Shown here: positions 32,705 to 38,625 of the stretch, piece after piece
Layout of the letters: each line of letters begins with the position of its first letter
How positions within the stretch are numbered: the stretch's first letter is position 1
Source of the DNA: JBHYGK01 sp051859045
GTDB lineage: Bacteria; Pseudomonadota; Gammaproteobacteria; Xanthomonadales; Xanthomonadaceae
Length of the DNA stretch: 64,000 nt
Assembly: GCA_051859045.1 (NCBI GenBank)
Contig: JBHYGK010000009.1
Span: 5,929-69,928, forward strand
Direction of reading: 5' to 3'
Translations under genes and position numbers: made by a program
Notes under the pieces: generated by a model
What the model saw: the letters and a program-made list of their open reading frames with translations, nothing else
Told to the model about the DNA's origin: nothing
Database searches by the model: none

Positions 32705-32992
32705 GGACTTGCCGCTAGTGTGCTGCTTGATGGCCCAAGCAACCGAAACCAAAACGGCCAGAACACCACCAGGATTGATCTCGCCACCAGCGCCGAGATA
32801 GCCGGCAACGGCCAGCACCGCTGCACCGGCGACGCCGATCCAGCGAAGGGCAAGCGCGGTGCTCGGCTTGCGCTTTGGCGAGCCCGCAAAGCGAAGGAAG
32901 ACGAATGCAATGAGCATCGGGATGATGAAGCCACCGAGCCAGTAGCCAAGGCTGAAGGTTTCTGTGAGAGCGGCGTTCGCTGAGTTCTCCAT
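32699..32992 (-). CDS. Cassette gene: small membrane protein
   Basis: 97 aa, three hydrophobic stretches (LGYWLGGFIIPMLIAFVFLRFAG, LALRWIGVAGAAVLAVAGYLGAG, PGGVLAVLVSVAWAIKQ). Ends KSTyr-less with TAA in the attC core. Typical cassette-borne membrane protein, unknown role. Confidence 0.62.
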   Translation of the reverse strand: MENSANAALTETFSLGYWLGGFIIPMLIAFVFLRFAGSPKRKPSTALALRWIGVAGAAVLAVAGYLGAGGEINPGGVLAVLVSVAWAIKQHTSGKST

Positions 32993-33040
32993 AACTTCTC
33001 CGAGGTTCCGCTCGCACGATTGCGAGAGGGTGACTAGTCC

Positions 33041-33100
33041 ACCTAACGCCTGAGTTAAGCCGACCCGCGCAGTGGGTTCGGCTTGAATGATTAGTTAGGT
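33041..33100 (-). repeat. attC site, 60 bp (third subfamily)
   Basis: Cores ACCTAAC (33041-33047) and GTTAGGT (33094-33100). Central stem GCCGACCCGCGCAG / GGGTTCGGC. Same central part as the site at 36365-36425 and different from the other two subfamilies. Confidence 0.83.
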
Positions 33101-33432
33101 GGCAGCAATAGCCACGCAAGCAAGCCGCTTGCATAGAACATTGCCACAACCTGGCCAACGATAGCGACTACGCTCGCACCAATTGCGAATGGCCAACGCG
33201 CACCCAGCACGGCAAAGTAGATAATTGCGCCGAGAACGAATGTTAGAACTAGAACTATCCCATCGGGACCAATCAGTTGTTTGGCTGTCCAGGTGACCAC
33301 CGCGTGCAACACGACGCTAAGCATTACAGCGCTTGGTGCGTAGCGAAGCGGCTTGATAGCGCGGGCGCCAATGAAGATTAGCGCGAACGAGAGGGCAACT
33401 GCAGCGAAAAATGTAGCCAATAACTGCGACAT
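33091..33432 (-). CDS. Cassette gene: four-helix membrane protein
   Basis: 113 aa. LLATFFAAVALSFALIFIGARAI, YAPSAVMLSVVLHAVVTWTA, GIVLVLTFVLGAIIYFAVLGA, PFAIGASVVAIVGQVVAMFYASGLLAWLLLP. No soluble domain. Stop lies at the attC edge. Unknown. Confidence 0.65.
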   Translation of the reverse strand: MSQLLATFFAAVALSFALIFIGARAIKPLRYAPSAVMLSVVLHAVVTWTAKQLIGPDGIVLVLTFVLGAIIYFAVLGARWPFAIGASVVAIVGQVVAMFYASGLLAWLLLPPN

Positions 33433-33785
33433 GCGTCCCTCTGCAACCTAACGCCTGAGTTGAGAGGCGCCGCGTAGCGGCGTGCGCTTGAACGAAAAGT
33501 TAGGGCACCACTGCAACTGTCTGGCGCCAGCGAAACGGTGATGCTTTCCTCAAGGCGCTCCGTGTGCCAAGTGCTTGCCCCGAACGCAGTTGCTGTAAGG
33601 CGCACAGCGCTTCGGGAACTGTTGGACCAGGAGGCCCGAAGCTGAAGCTCAAGTGGTTCGCCACCAATGTCTAGGGTTCGAGTTTCCGAGGCGCTGCCAA
33701 CAAGGCGACGCAGATCATCTGCGGGTAGCAGCCGAGCTTGCTCAAGTTCGCGCACAAGCGCGGCGTAAGCTGTTTGAGGTTGCAT
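33378..33785 (-). CDS. Cassette gene whose frame runs through attC into the next cassette
   Basis: Up to 135 aa. The first ~94 residues (TAYAALVRELEQARLLPADDLRRLVGSASE... TAFGASTWHTERLEESITVSLAP) come from the cassette itself. The remainder, beginning LTFRSSARRYAAPLNSGVR, is the translation of attC and 54 bp of the following gene. The cassette carries no stop of its own, so a natural C-terminus depends on the neighbour it is joined to. Unknown function. Confidence 0.5.
   Translation of the reverse strand: MQPQTAYAALVRELEQARLLPADDLRRLVGSASETRTLDIGGEPLELQLRASWSNSSRSAVRLTATAFGASTWHTERLEESITVSLAPDSCSGALTFRSSARRYAAPLNSGVRLQRDACRSYWLHFSLQLPSRSR
33446..33505 (-). repeat. attC site, 60 bp
   Basis: Cores ACCTAAC (33446-33452) and GTTAGGG (33499-33505), central GCGCCGCGTAGCGGCGT and GCGCTTGAACGAAAA. 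The main subfamily in this array (also 33802, 35919, 36143). The gene at 33378-33785 reads right through it. Confidence 0.85.
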
Positions 33786-33801
33786 AGCTGCTCGGAGGGG
33801 T

Positions 33802-33861
33802 GCCTAACACCTGAGCTGAGAAGCGCCGCGTAGCGGCGTCCGCTTGAACGAAAAGTTAGGC
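33802..33861 (-). repeat. attC site, 60 bp
   Basis: Cores GCCTAAC (33802-33808) and GTTAGGC (33855-33861); central GCGCCGCGTAGCGGCGTCCG and CTTGAACGAAAA, nearly identical to the sites at 33446, 35919 and 36143. Confidence 0.87.
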
Positions 33862-33945
33862 CTCTCGCCGTAGCCATACTATGAATGTCGCCACGACAGA
33901 CCAAGCTGTCAACGTTCAAGGTGCGATCCAGCTAGCTGGCAGGGT

Positions 33946-34155
33946 CTAAGTGATTGGGTGGTCGCCAGCACCAGCGATGGAGAAGGGCGGGTAAGCCAGG
34001 AACGCGAGGACTGCTGCCGGAATCGAGAGCAGGCCAACAACTTCACCCCAGAGCGCCGCGGTGTTAATCCGAGACTTGCCTTGCCGCGACACGTAGAGGG
34101 CGAAGACATGAGCCATCGGGGCGAGGCAGATGCTTAGAAGAAATATCCAGCCCAC
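33946..34155 (-). pseudogene. 3'-truncated paralogue of the gene at 28260-28559
   Basis: 69 aa from a GTG at 34155 with AGGAG 8 nt before it. Reads VGWIFLLSICLAPMAHVFAL, RQGKSRINTAALWGEVVGLL and IPAAVLAF then PPFSIAGAGDHPIT and stops. The intact parent continues with a third helix (WILPATWVALWALTAW). DNA similarity breaks off just at the stop. Ribosome-binding site and first two helices are kept, so it may still be made. Confidence 0.65.
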
Positions 34156-34162
34156 GAGATAT

Positions 34163-34228
34163 GCTCCTGAGACCTGGCGGCTGAATCGAGGTGCGCCGTC
34201 ATGCGTCAACGTGAATGAATTGCTAGGC
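34163..34228 (-). repeat. Degenerate attC site
   Basis: GCTAGGC (34222-34228) replaces GTTAGGC; the other core and stem (GCTCCTGAG..., GAATCGAGG) are barely recognisable. It lies where an attC must be, between two cassette genes. Confidence 0.45.
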
Positions 34229-34235
34229 CTGCGCC

Positions 34236-34787
34236 TTATGAGATCCATCCGTCGCATGTGGCCGGTCTCTTAATCCAGCCGGTCGACGTCCTGTCGAGCA
34301 CTATTGTCTCGCCGTAGCCGCACAGGCTGCCGCAGGCCATTGAGAAACGAAGCACCGCTACCGTCCTGTCTTGGTTGTACGCGACAGAAGACAAGCTAAT
34401 TATCCCGACCGGCCGACCCTGTTCGATCATCTGCCCTATCCGCTCTGGATTTGGTGGTCGCCAGGATCGTCGGCGAATGAAGTGCAACCATGGGCTGGAA
34501 ATGACCTCGGCGATGTTCTCTGTGGGTGCAAGAGTTAGAGCTGAATTCTCGGGTTGTCCGGCGTTGGCGCAGGCCTCGAATTCCTGTAACTCGGACTCTA
34601 GAGGTGAATAGGTCGAATTGGCAACGTAAATCGAAGTGTTCCTCTCGTTGTTATTGATCCAGTCCTGCAGGACTCTGCTAACAACCGCAAGCGAATCCTC
34701 GCGTTGATCCCGCGCTACGGAGTCCGCCACACGCTCTCGGGACGCGCACCCGGAAAGAATTAGGATTAGAAGGGCGGAGTATTTCAT
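34236..34787 (-). CDS. Cassette gene: lipoprotein of unknown function
   Basis: 183 aa. Lipobox ILSGCAS at res ~10-16 makes a lipoprotein. Then AVVSRVLQDWINNNERNTSIYVANSTYSPLES, EFEACANAGQP, FIRRRSWRPPNPERIGQMIEQGRP, VLRFSMACGSLCGYGETIVLDRTSTGWIKRP, a C-terminal pattern often seen in small immunity-like or envelope proteins (predicted beta hairpin with two Cys). GC content is close to 50%, well below the chromosome. Unknown function. Confidence 0.65.
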   Translation of the reverse strand: MKYSALLILILSGCASRERVADSVARDQREDSLAVVSRVLQDWINNNERNTSIYVANSTYSPLESELQEFEACANAGQPENSALTLAPTENIAEVISSPWLHFIRRRSWRPPNPERIGQMIEQGRPVGIISLSSVAYNQDRTVAVLRFSMACGSLCGYGETIVLDRTSTGWIKRPATCDGWIS

Positions 34788-34811
34788 GCGTGCCGCAAGC
34801 TGTCCTAGTGG

Positions 34812-34884
34812 GCCTAACGCTGGAGCTAAGCGGCAGCATCAATTGCGAAGCGATAGATCTGTCCGCTTGAGCGAGTTGTTAGGG
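34812..34884 (-). repeat. attC site, 73 bp
   Basis: Cores GCCTAAC (34812-34818) and GTTAGGG (34878-34884). Central AATTGCGAAGCGATAGATCT and CCGCTTGAGCGA. Same subfamily as 32632-32704 and the decayed 31204-31332. Confidence 0.85.
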
Positions 34885-35409
34885 CTAGCACGATGAACTG
34901 CTCTTCGGGAGCGCCTGTCGCGCCTCGCGTGCCAACGCTGCGTGCTCGAATGATCCCCGCGGGATGTCCACGAGTTTCTCAGCGTCGCCAAAGGTGAACT
35001 TGAAAGGAGGTTGGTCTGTCCACCTGCCAAGCACGCGCAGTGCCTTAAATCCATCCGGCCCCTCTACCAGCACGAGTTCCTTACTTGTTGAGCGGCGCAC
35101 GCGATCATGCAACCACTCGACCCGCTCATCTTCTGCGGGCTCAAGAATCAATCCTTCCGGCTCGCCACCAATCCTTTCCGCAAACTCCTCGGGCGTGATC
35201 TCGAAAAAACGAGCCATCCGGCGCACAGATGGTCCAATTGCGGGCTTCCCGTCCGGCCCACGACGCACAGTGTGTGTTTCGGATCTCGGTTCTGGCGCCT
35301 GTTCAATCTCTTCTTCACCCATTTCGACTCTGAGCGTCTTCCAGAAATCGCCGCCGCTCAATGCGGCATGCATAGCTTTATCCCAAGCTGCTTTTGCTTT
35401 CTCCTCCAT
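34885..35409 (-). CDS. Cassette gene of unknown function
   Basis: 174 aa, charged. AKAAWDKAMHAALSGGDFWKTLRVEMG, then PSVRRMARFFEITPEEFAERIGGEP, WLHDRVRRSTSKELVLVEGPDGFKALRVLGRW and FGDAEKLVDIPRGSFEHAALAREARQ. Soluble, helix then beta; no family recognised. Stop TAG abuts attC. Confidence 0.62.
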   Translation of the reverse strand: MEEKAKAAWDKAMHAALSGGDFWKTLRVEMGEEEIEQAPEPRSETHTVRRGPDGKPAIGPSVRRMARFFEITPEEFAERIGGEPEGLILEPAEDERVEWLHDRVRRSTSKELVLVEGPDGFKALRVLGRWTDQPPFKFTFGDAEKLVDIPRGSFEHAALAREARQALPKSSSSC

Positions 35410-35426
35410 AACATCTCCACAGGAGC

Positions 35427-35482
35427 ACCTAAGAACTTCGCTTGTGATTTTAAAGTGGCAGCCTTCACCTGTTCTGCTAGGT
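35427..35482 (-). repeat. Degenerate attC site
   Basis: ACCTAAG (35427-35433) and GCTAGGT (35476-35482) stand for the two cores, with AACTTCGCTTG and TCACCTGTTCTG in between. About 56 bp. Confidence 0.55.
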
Positions 35483-35492
35483 GCATTCCTGA

Positions 35493-35876
35493 CTACATGC
35501 CGAGGCCATGCCGCTCAAAGATCACGCGATATGGATTAGGTGAGCCGCCCATCGGCTGGAAAGACGGGTCACTCTGATCTCTCAGCCACTGCTCGGCCAT
35601 TACAGCAATTATCTCGAGGTTCTCAACGATCGCTTCTTTTTCACGCACTTTCGATCCCATTGCTTGGAATCTTGCCACCTTCTCTGCGAAATCAATGCAG
35701 TCGCGATAAAAGTCATCCGGAAGACTTTCTGCCCCAATCCCTTTTGCTTTCAACTTCTGCATTAGCAACGCCTTCCCGGTTAAGGAATGCGGCAGAACGA
35801 AAGTCAGAAAAACCTTGAATGCAAACCAAATCATCGGAGCCGACAAGACGATGATGAGCCACCAATGCCATTCCAT
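35493..35876 (-). CDS. Cassette gene: single-helix membrane protein
   Basis: 127 aa. One N-terminal membrane helix (WWLIIVLSAPMIWFAFKVFLTFVL) and a cytoplasmic helical domain (LTGKALLMQKLKAKGIGAESLPDDFYRDCIDFAEKVARFQAMG... ENLEIIAVMAEQWLRDQ). Unknown function. Confidence 0.6.
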   Translation of the reverse strand: MEWHWWLIIVLSAPMIWFAFKVFLTFVLPHSLTGKALLMQKLKAKGIGAESLPDDFYRDCIDFAEKVARFQAMGSKVREKEAIVENLEIIAVMAEQWLRDQSDPSFQPMGGSPNPYRVIFERHGLGM

Positions 35877-35918
35877 TGCGTCGACCTAAAGTGCGTTGGA
35901 GAGACGAAGTCTATGAAG

Positions 35919-35978
35919 CCCTAACGCCTGAGTTGAGAGGCGCCGCGTAGCGGCGTCCGCTTGAACGAACTGTTAGGC
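35919..35978 (-). repeat. attC site, 60 bp
   Basis: Cores CCCTAAC (35919-35925) and GTTAGGC (35972-35978); central GCGCCGCGTAGCGGCGTCCG. Same subfamily as 33802 and 36143. Confidence 0.85.
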
Positions 35979-36142
35979 AAGCGCGGCCCACACACGTGAT
36001 GCTGCCGCTTGCCGGATGCTTGGTGCTGCCTGCGATCTTGCCGCGGCGCCCCGGTGTATCTGCAACCTTGCGCCGGCCTTGCCTGGTGATGCGAAGAGTC
36101 CGGCCCCTTGAGGCAAGCCCTCAGCGTGCGTGCTTTTCGAGG
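35979..36142 (-). other. Integron cassette with no convincing gene (copy 2 of a pair)
   Basis: 164 bp between two attC sites. It has the same sequence as the next cassette (36203-36364) over most of its length, for example CTTGCCGCGGCGCCCCGGTGTATCTGC is shared in part at 36037 and 36259. No start codon with a ribosome-binding site is visible; any open frame is short and Gly/Arg/Ala-rich. Confidence 0.6.
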
Positions 36143-36202
36143 GTCTAACGCCTGAGTTGAGAGGCGCCGCGTAGCGGCGTCCGCTTGAACGAAAAGTTAG
36201 GC
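36143..36202 (-). repeat. attC site, 60 bp
   Basis: Cores GTCTAAC (36143-36149) and GTTAGGC (36196-36202); interior as in 33802 and 35919. Confidence 0.85.
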
Positions 36203-36364
36203 AGGCGCGGCCCACATTGTTTGCAGCCCGCTTGCCAATGGGTTGGTGCTGCCAGCGATCTTGCCGCGGCGCCCCGGTGTATCTGCAACCTTGCCGAAGC
36301 CCTGCCAGGTGGTGCGAAGAGTCTGGCCCTTGCCGAGCGCCTGCAACGAGCGAGCTCTTTGACC
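36203..36364 (-). other. Integron cassette with no convincing gene (copy 1 of a pair)
   Basis: 162 bp. Near copy of the cassette at 35979-36142, but not identical (several base changes). An open frame (QGFGKVADTPGRRGKIAGS) runs from the next attC through it but has no credible start. It may carry a promoter or small RNA, or be a remnant. Confidence 0.6.
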
Positions 36365-36425
36365 GCCTAACGCCTGAACTAAGCCGACCCACGATGCGGA
36401 TTCGGCTTGAATTTTATTGTTAGGC
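36365..36425 (-). repeat. attC site, 61 bp (third subfamily)
   Basis: Cores GCCTAAC (36365-36371) and GTTAGGC (36419-36425). Interior AAGCCGACCCACGATG / GGATTCGGCTTGAA matches the site at 33041-33100. It ends the first cassette after attI. Confidence 0.85.
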
Positions 36426-36818
36426 CGAAACTCTGGCCGACTCAAGTAGGTACTCTTTGATTGCTACATAGCACGCAAACATGTAGCAATTCGGGCTCGA
36501 ATCAGTCTTGTTGTAAGAGCCGCCTACAACGCGGATGCGAGTGGCCTTGAAGAAATCGTAGGGAGACTCATCGCTCTCAACGGCTCTCTTAATTCCCTCA
36601 AGTATGGCGTCGAAGTAATCAAAAGGTACATCGGTCTCAGCAACTTCCCAAGAGAAACGGCTGTGATAGTCCGTCGGAGATATTGGATCAAGCAGCAGTT
36701 CGACATGGGCGTAGCGGTCTAGTCCAGAGTTCTGCCTAATCCACTTGCAGGTAATAGGGGTCGTTTGCCTGGGCGTAAAAGGCTTTGCGTTTCCTCGAAA
36801 GCAGATCTGGATATCCAT
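36420..36818 (-). CDS. First cassette: stand-alone EF-G domain IV-like protein
   Basis: 132 aa. The body follows EF-G domain IV in order: CKWIRQNSGLDRYAHVELL (EF-G: K-F-V-R-Q-T-G-G-R-G-Q-Y-G-H-V), DAILEGIKRAVES (P-A-V-E-A-G-I-R-E-A-M), RIRVVGGSYNKTDSSPN then YMFACYVAIKEYL (L-x-D-G-S-Y-H-x-V-D-S-S-x-x-A-F-x-I-A-x-x-x-A-x-K-E). No G domain, domain II, III or V. In EF-G this domain enters the ribosomal A site. The stop TAA is made by the attC core and the gene starts 6 bp from the attI core, so it is next to any integron promoter. Free-domain function not known; homology by eye. Confidence 0.7.
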   Translation of the reverse strand: MDIQICFRGNAKPFTPRQTTPITCKWIRQNSGLDRYAHVELLLDPISPTDYHSRFSWEVAETDVPFDYFDAILEGIKRAVESDESPYDFFKATRIRVVGGSYNKTDSSPNCYMFACYVAIKEYLLESARVSA

Positions 36819-36824
36819 ATTGCG

Positions 36825-36987
36825 GCCTAACTACTTTTCGACCCCGAAGTGGGGGGTAAGGGGAGCCGGGAGGGAAGGGCGCCGCGCTGGTCGCGGCGGA
36901 TTCCTACCCGGGATCAATGCGTTGGAGGGTGCCAGCCGCTGCCGCGATTTCCAAGCATAGGGGGCCTTAGACGGCGAGGAGGCCCGC
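36825..36987. promoter_or_regulatory. attI-like region between the integrase and the first cassette
   Basis: Core GCCTAAC at 36825-36831 (GTTAGGC on the other strand) marks where cassettes insert. The following 156 bp lack a gene and separate intI from cassette 1. A cassette promoter is expected here facing left, but I cannot find clear -35/-10 boxes. GGAGG at 36978-36982 serves the integrase ATG. Confidence 0.6.
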
Positions 36988-37998
36988 ATGGCGGTTTCGC
37001 AGGGCGAGGGGGCCCCGATAAACCCGGACGTGGAGGGGGCGCCGCGGCCGCGGCTGTTGGACGAGGTTCGCGGACGTTTGCGGGCGAAGCACTACAGCCT
37101 GCGCACCGAGAAGGCCTACGTGTACTGGATCCGCCGGTATATCCATGCCAACGGGATGCGCCATCCGCGCGAGCTCGACGGGTCGCACGTCGAGTGCTTC
37201 CTCACCCGGCTGGCCACCCGCGATCACGTGGCGGCGGCCACGCAGTCGCAGGCCTTGGCGGCGCTGCTGTTCCTGTATGGCCAGGTGCTGGGCACCGCGC
37301 TGCCATGGATGGAACACGTGGTGCGGGCCAAGCCCAGCCGGCGGGTGCCGGTGGTGCTCAGCCGCGGCGAGGCCTCGCGGGTGCTGGGCTGCCTCGAGGG
37401 GCGCGAGTGGCTGATGGCCGCGCTGCTGTATGGCAGCGGGCTGCGCCTGACCGAGTGCCTGCGGCTGCGGGTCAAGGACATCGACTTCGAGCGCGGCACG
37501 CTCGTGGTCCGCGAGGGCAAGGGCCGCAAGGACCGGCACACGATGCTGCCCCACGCGCTGGCCGAGCCCATGCGCCGGCAGGTGGCGGATGCGCTGCTGC
37601 TGCACCAGCGCGACCTCGAGGCGGGCTTCGGCGAGGTGTCGCTGCCCTACCGGCTGGCGAAGAAGTACCCCAACGCCGCCCGCGAGCGGGCCTGGCAGTA
37701 CGTGTTCCCGGCCTCGCGGCGCGGCATCGACCCGCTGGACGGGCGCGAGAAGCGGCATCACCTCGACGAGAAGGTGCTGCAGCGCGCGGTGAAGGCGGCG
37801 GTGCGGCGCGCGGGCATCGACAAGCCCGCCAGCTGCCACACCTTCCGCCACAGCTTCGCCACCCACCTGCTGGAGTCGGGCAGCGACATCCGCACGGTGC
37901 AGGAGCTGCTCGGCCACAAGGACGTCACCACCACGCAGATCTACACCCACGTGCTCAACCGCGGCGCGCAGGGCGTGATCAGCCCGCTCGACCGCTGA
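36988..37998 (+). CDS. intI: Integron integrase (tyrosine recombinase IntI)
   Basis: 336 aa, divergent from the cassettes as in all integrons. N-terminal SAM-like domain [33 protein letters not shown] and the integron-specific extra stretch around [33 protein letters not shown]. Catalytic residues: Arg in [12 protein letters not shown], Lys in [24 protein letters not shown] with His, and the nucleophile Tyr in IYTH. Full length and intact, so the system may still recombine. Xanthomonas-type chromosomal integrase is the likeliest branch (inference). Confidence 0.92.
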   Translation: MAVSQGEGAPINPDVEGAPRPRLLDEVRGRLRAKHYSLRTEKAYVYWIRRYIHANGMRHPRELDGSHVECFLTRLATRDHVAAATQSQALAALLFLYGQVLGTALPWMEHVVRAKPSRRVPVVLSRGEASRVLGCLEGREWLMAALLYGSGLRLTECLRLRVKDIDFERGTLVVREGKGRKDRHTMLPHALAEPMRRQVADALLLHQRDLEAGFGEVSLPYRLAKKYPNAARERAWQYVFPASRRGIDPLDGREKRHHLDEKVLQRAVKAAVRRAGIDKPASCHTFRHSFATHLLESGSDIRTVQELLGHKDVTTTQIYTHVLNRGAQGVISPLDR

Positions 37999-38013
37999 TG
38001 CCGCTGGCGCGAC

Positions 38014-38307
38014 TCAGGCCGCGGAGAGGGTGAGCTTGGCGACGCGCTTGAGGTCGACGCTCTGGCGCGCCACCCACAGGTCGTGGGCGTCCTGCATGGC
38101 CAGCCAGCTCTCGGGGCTGCGGCCAAGGGTCTTCGCCAGCCGGAGCGCCATTTCCGGCGAGACCCGGCTGCTGCCATTGAGGATGCGGCTGAGCGTGGAC
38201 GCCGCCACGTCCAGCTTCACGGCCAGTTCCCGGCCGCTGACGCCGAAGGGCTCGAGGTAGGTGCCGACGATGAACTCGCCGGGGTGCGGAGGGGCATGCA
38301 TGGCCAT
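38014..38307 (-). CDS. higA: HigA-family antitoxin
   Basis: 97 aa. Helix-turn-helix of the HigA/XRE group: PHPGEFIVGTYLEPFGVSGRELAVKLDVAASTLSRILNGSSRVSPEMALRLAKTLGRSPESWLAMQ. It would neutralise HigB and repress the operon. It follows higB with a 1-bp overlap, the toxin-first order typical of HigBA. It starts 16 bp beyond the integrase gene's stop, on the opposite strand. Confidence 0.88.
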   Translation of the reverse strand: MAMHAPPHPGEFIVGTYLEPFGVSGRELAVKLDVAASTLSRILNGSSRVSPEMALRLAKTLGRSPESWLAMQDAHDLWVARQSVDLKRVAKLTLSAA

Positions 38308-38585
38308 CAGTGGTAGTCCTCGTAATCCAGCACGTGGACGTCGCCGTCCTTGAACTCGAAAGTCAGCCGCCAGTTGCCGTTGACCGAGATCGCCCAGCGG
38401 CCGCGCATGGGGCCCTTGAGCGGATGAAGACCATAGCCGGGCAGGTCGATGTCCTCGATGCGCATAGCGGTGTCGAGGGCGGCCAGCTGCAGCCGGACGC
38501 GCTTGGCATGCGCCGCCTGGATCCCGGCGGTGCTGCCCGTCTCGTAGAAACGCCGCAGTCCCTTGTGCCGGAACGACTTGATCAT
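38307..38585 (-). CDS. higB: HigB-type mRNA-cleaving toxin (RelE superfamily)
   Basis: 92 aa, the full family length. FRHKGLRRFYETGSTAGIQAAHAKRVRLQLAALDTAMRIEDIDLPGYGLHPLKG, then RWAISVNGNWRLTFEF with the conserved Arg and DVHVLDYEDYH end. Ribosome-dependent mRNA interferase in characterised members. Paired with higA. Confidence 0.9.
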   Translation of the reverse strand: MIKSFRHKGLRRFYETGSTAGIQAAHAKRVRLQLAALDTAMRIEDIDLPGYGLHPLKGPMRGRWAISVNGNWRLTFEFKDGDVHVLDYEDYH

Positions 38586-38600
38586 GAGACGATGCTAGCG

Positions 38601-38619
38601 TGTTGCGCGATGCGCAACA
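38601..38619. promoter_or_regulatory. Palindrome upstream of higBA (probable HigA operator)
   Basis: TGTTGCGCGATGCGCAACA: two 8-bp arms around a 3-bp centre, 16-34 bp upstream of the higB start. It is the expected kind of site for HigA autoregulation. GH97 ends at 38626, just beyond it. Confidence 0.6.
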
Positions 38620-38625
38620 AGGAGA

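Noticed and set aside
35973..36445. Proteins read through the attC sites and the two short cassettes (LTFRSSGRR..., SLKRT...)
   Set aside because: The repeated peptide is simply the translation of attC and gives no start codon or ribosome site.
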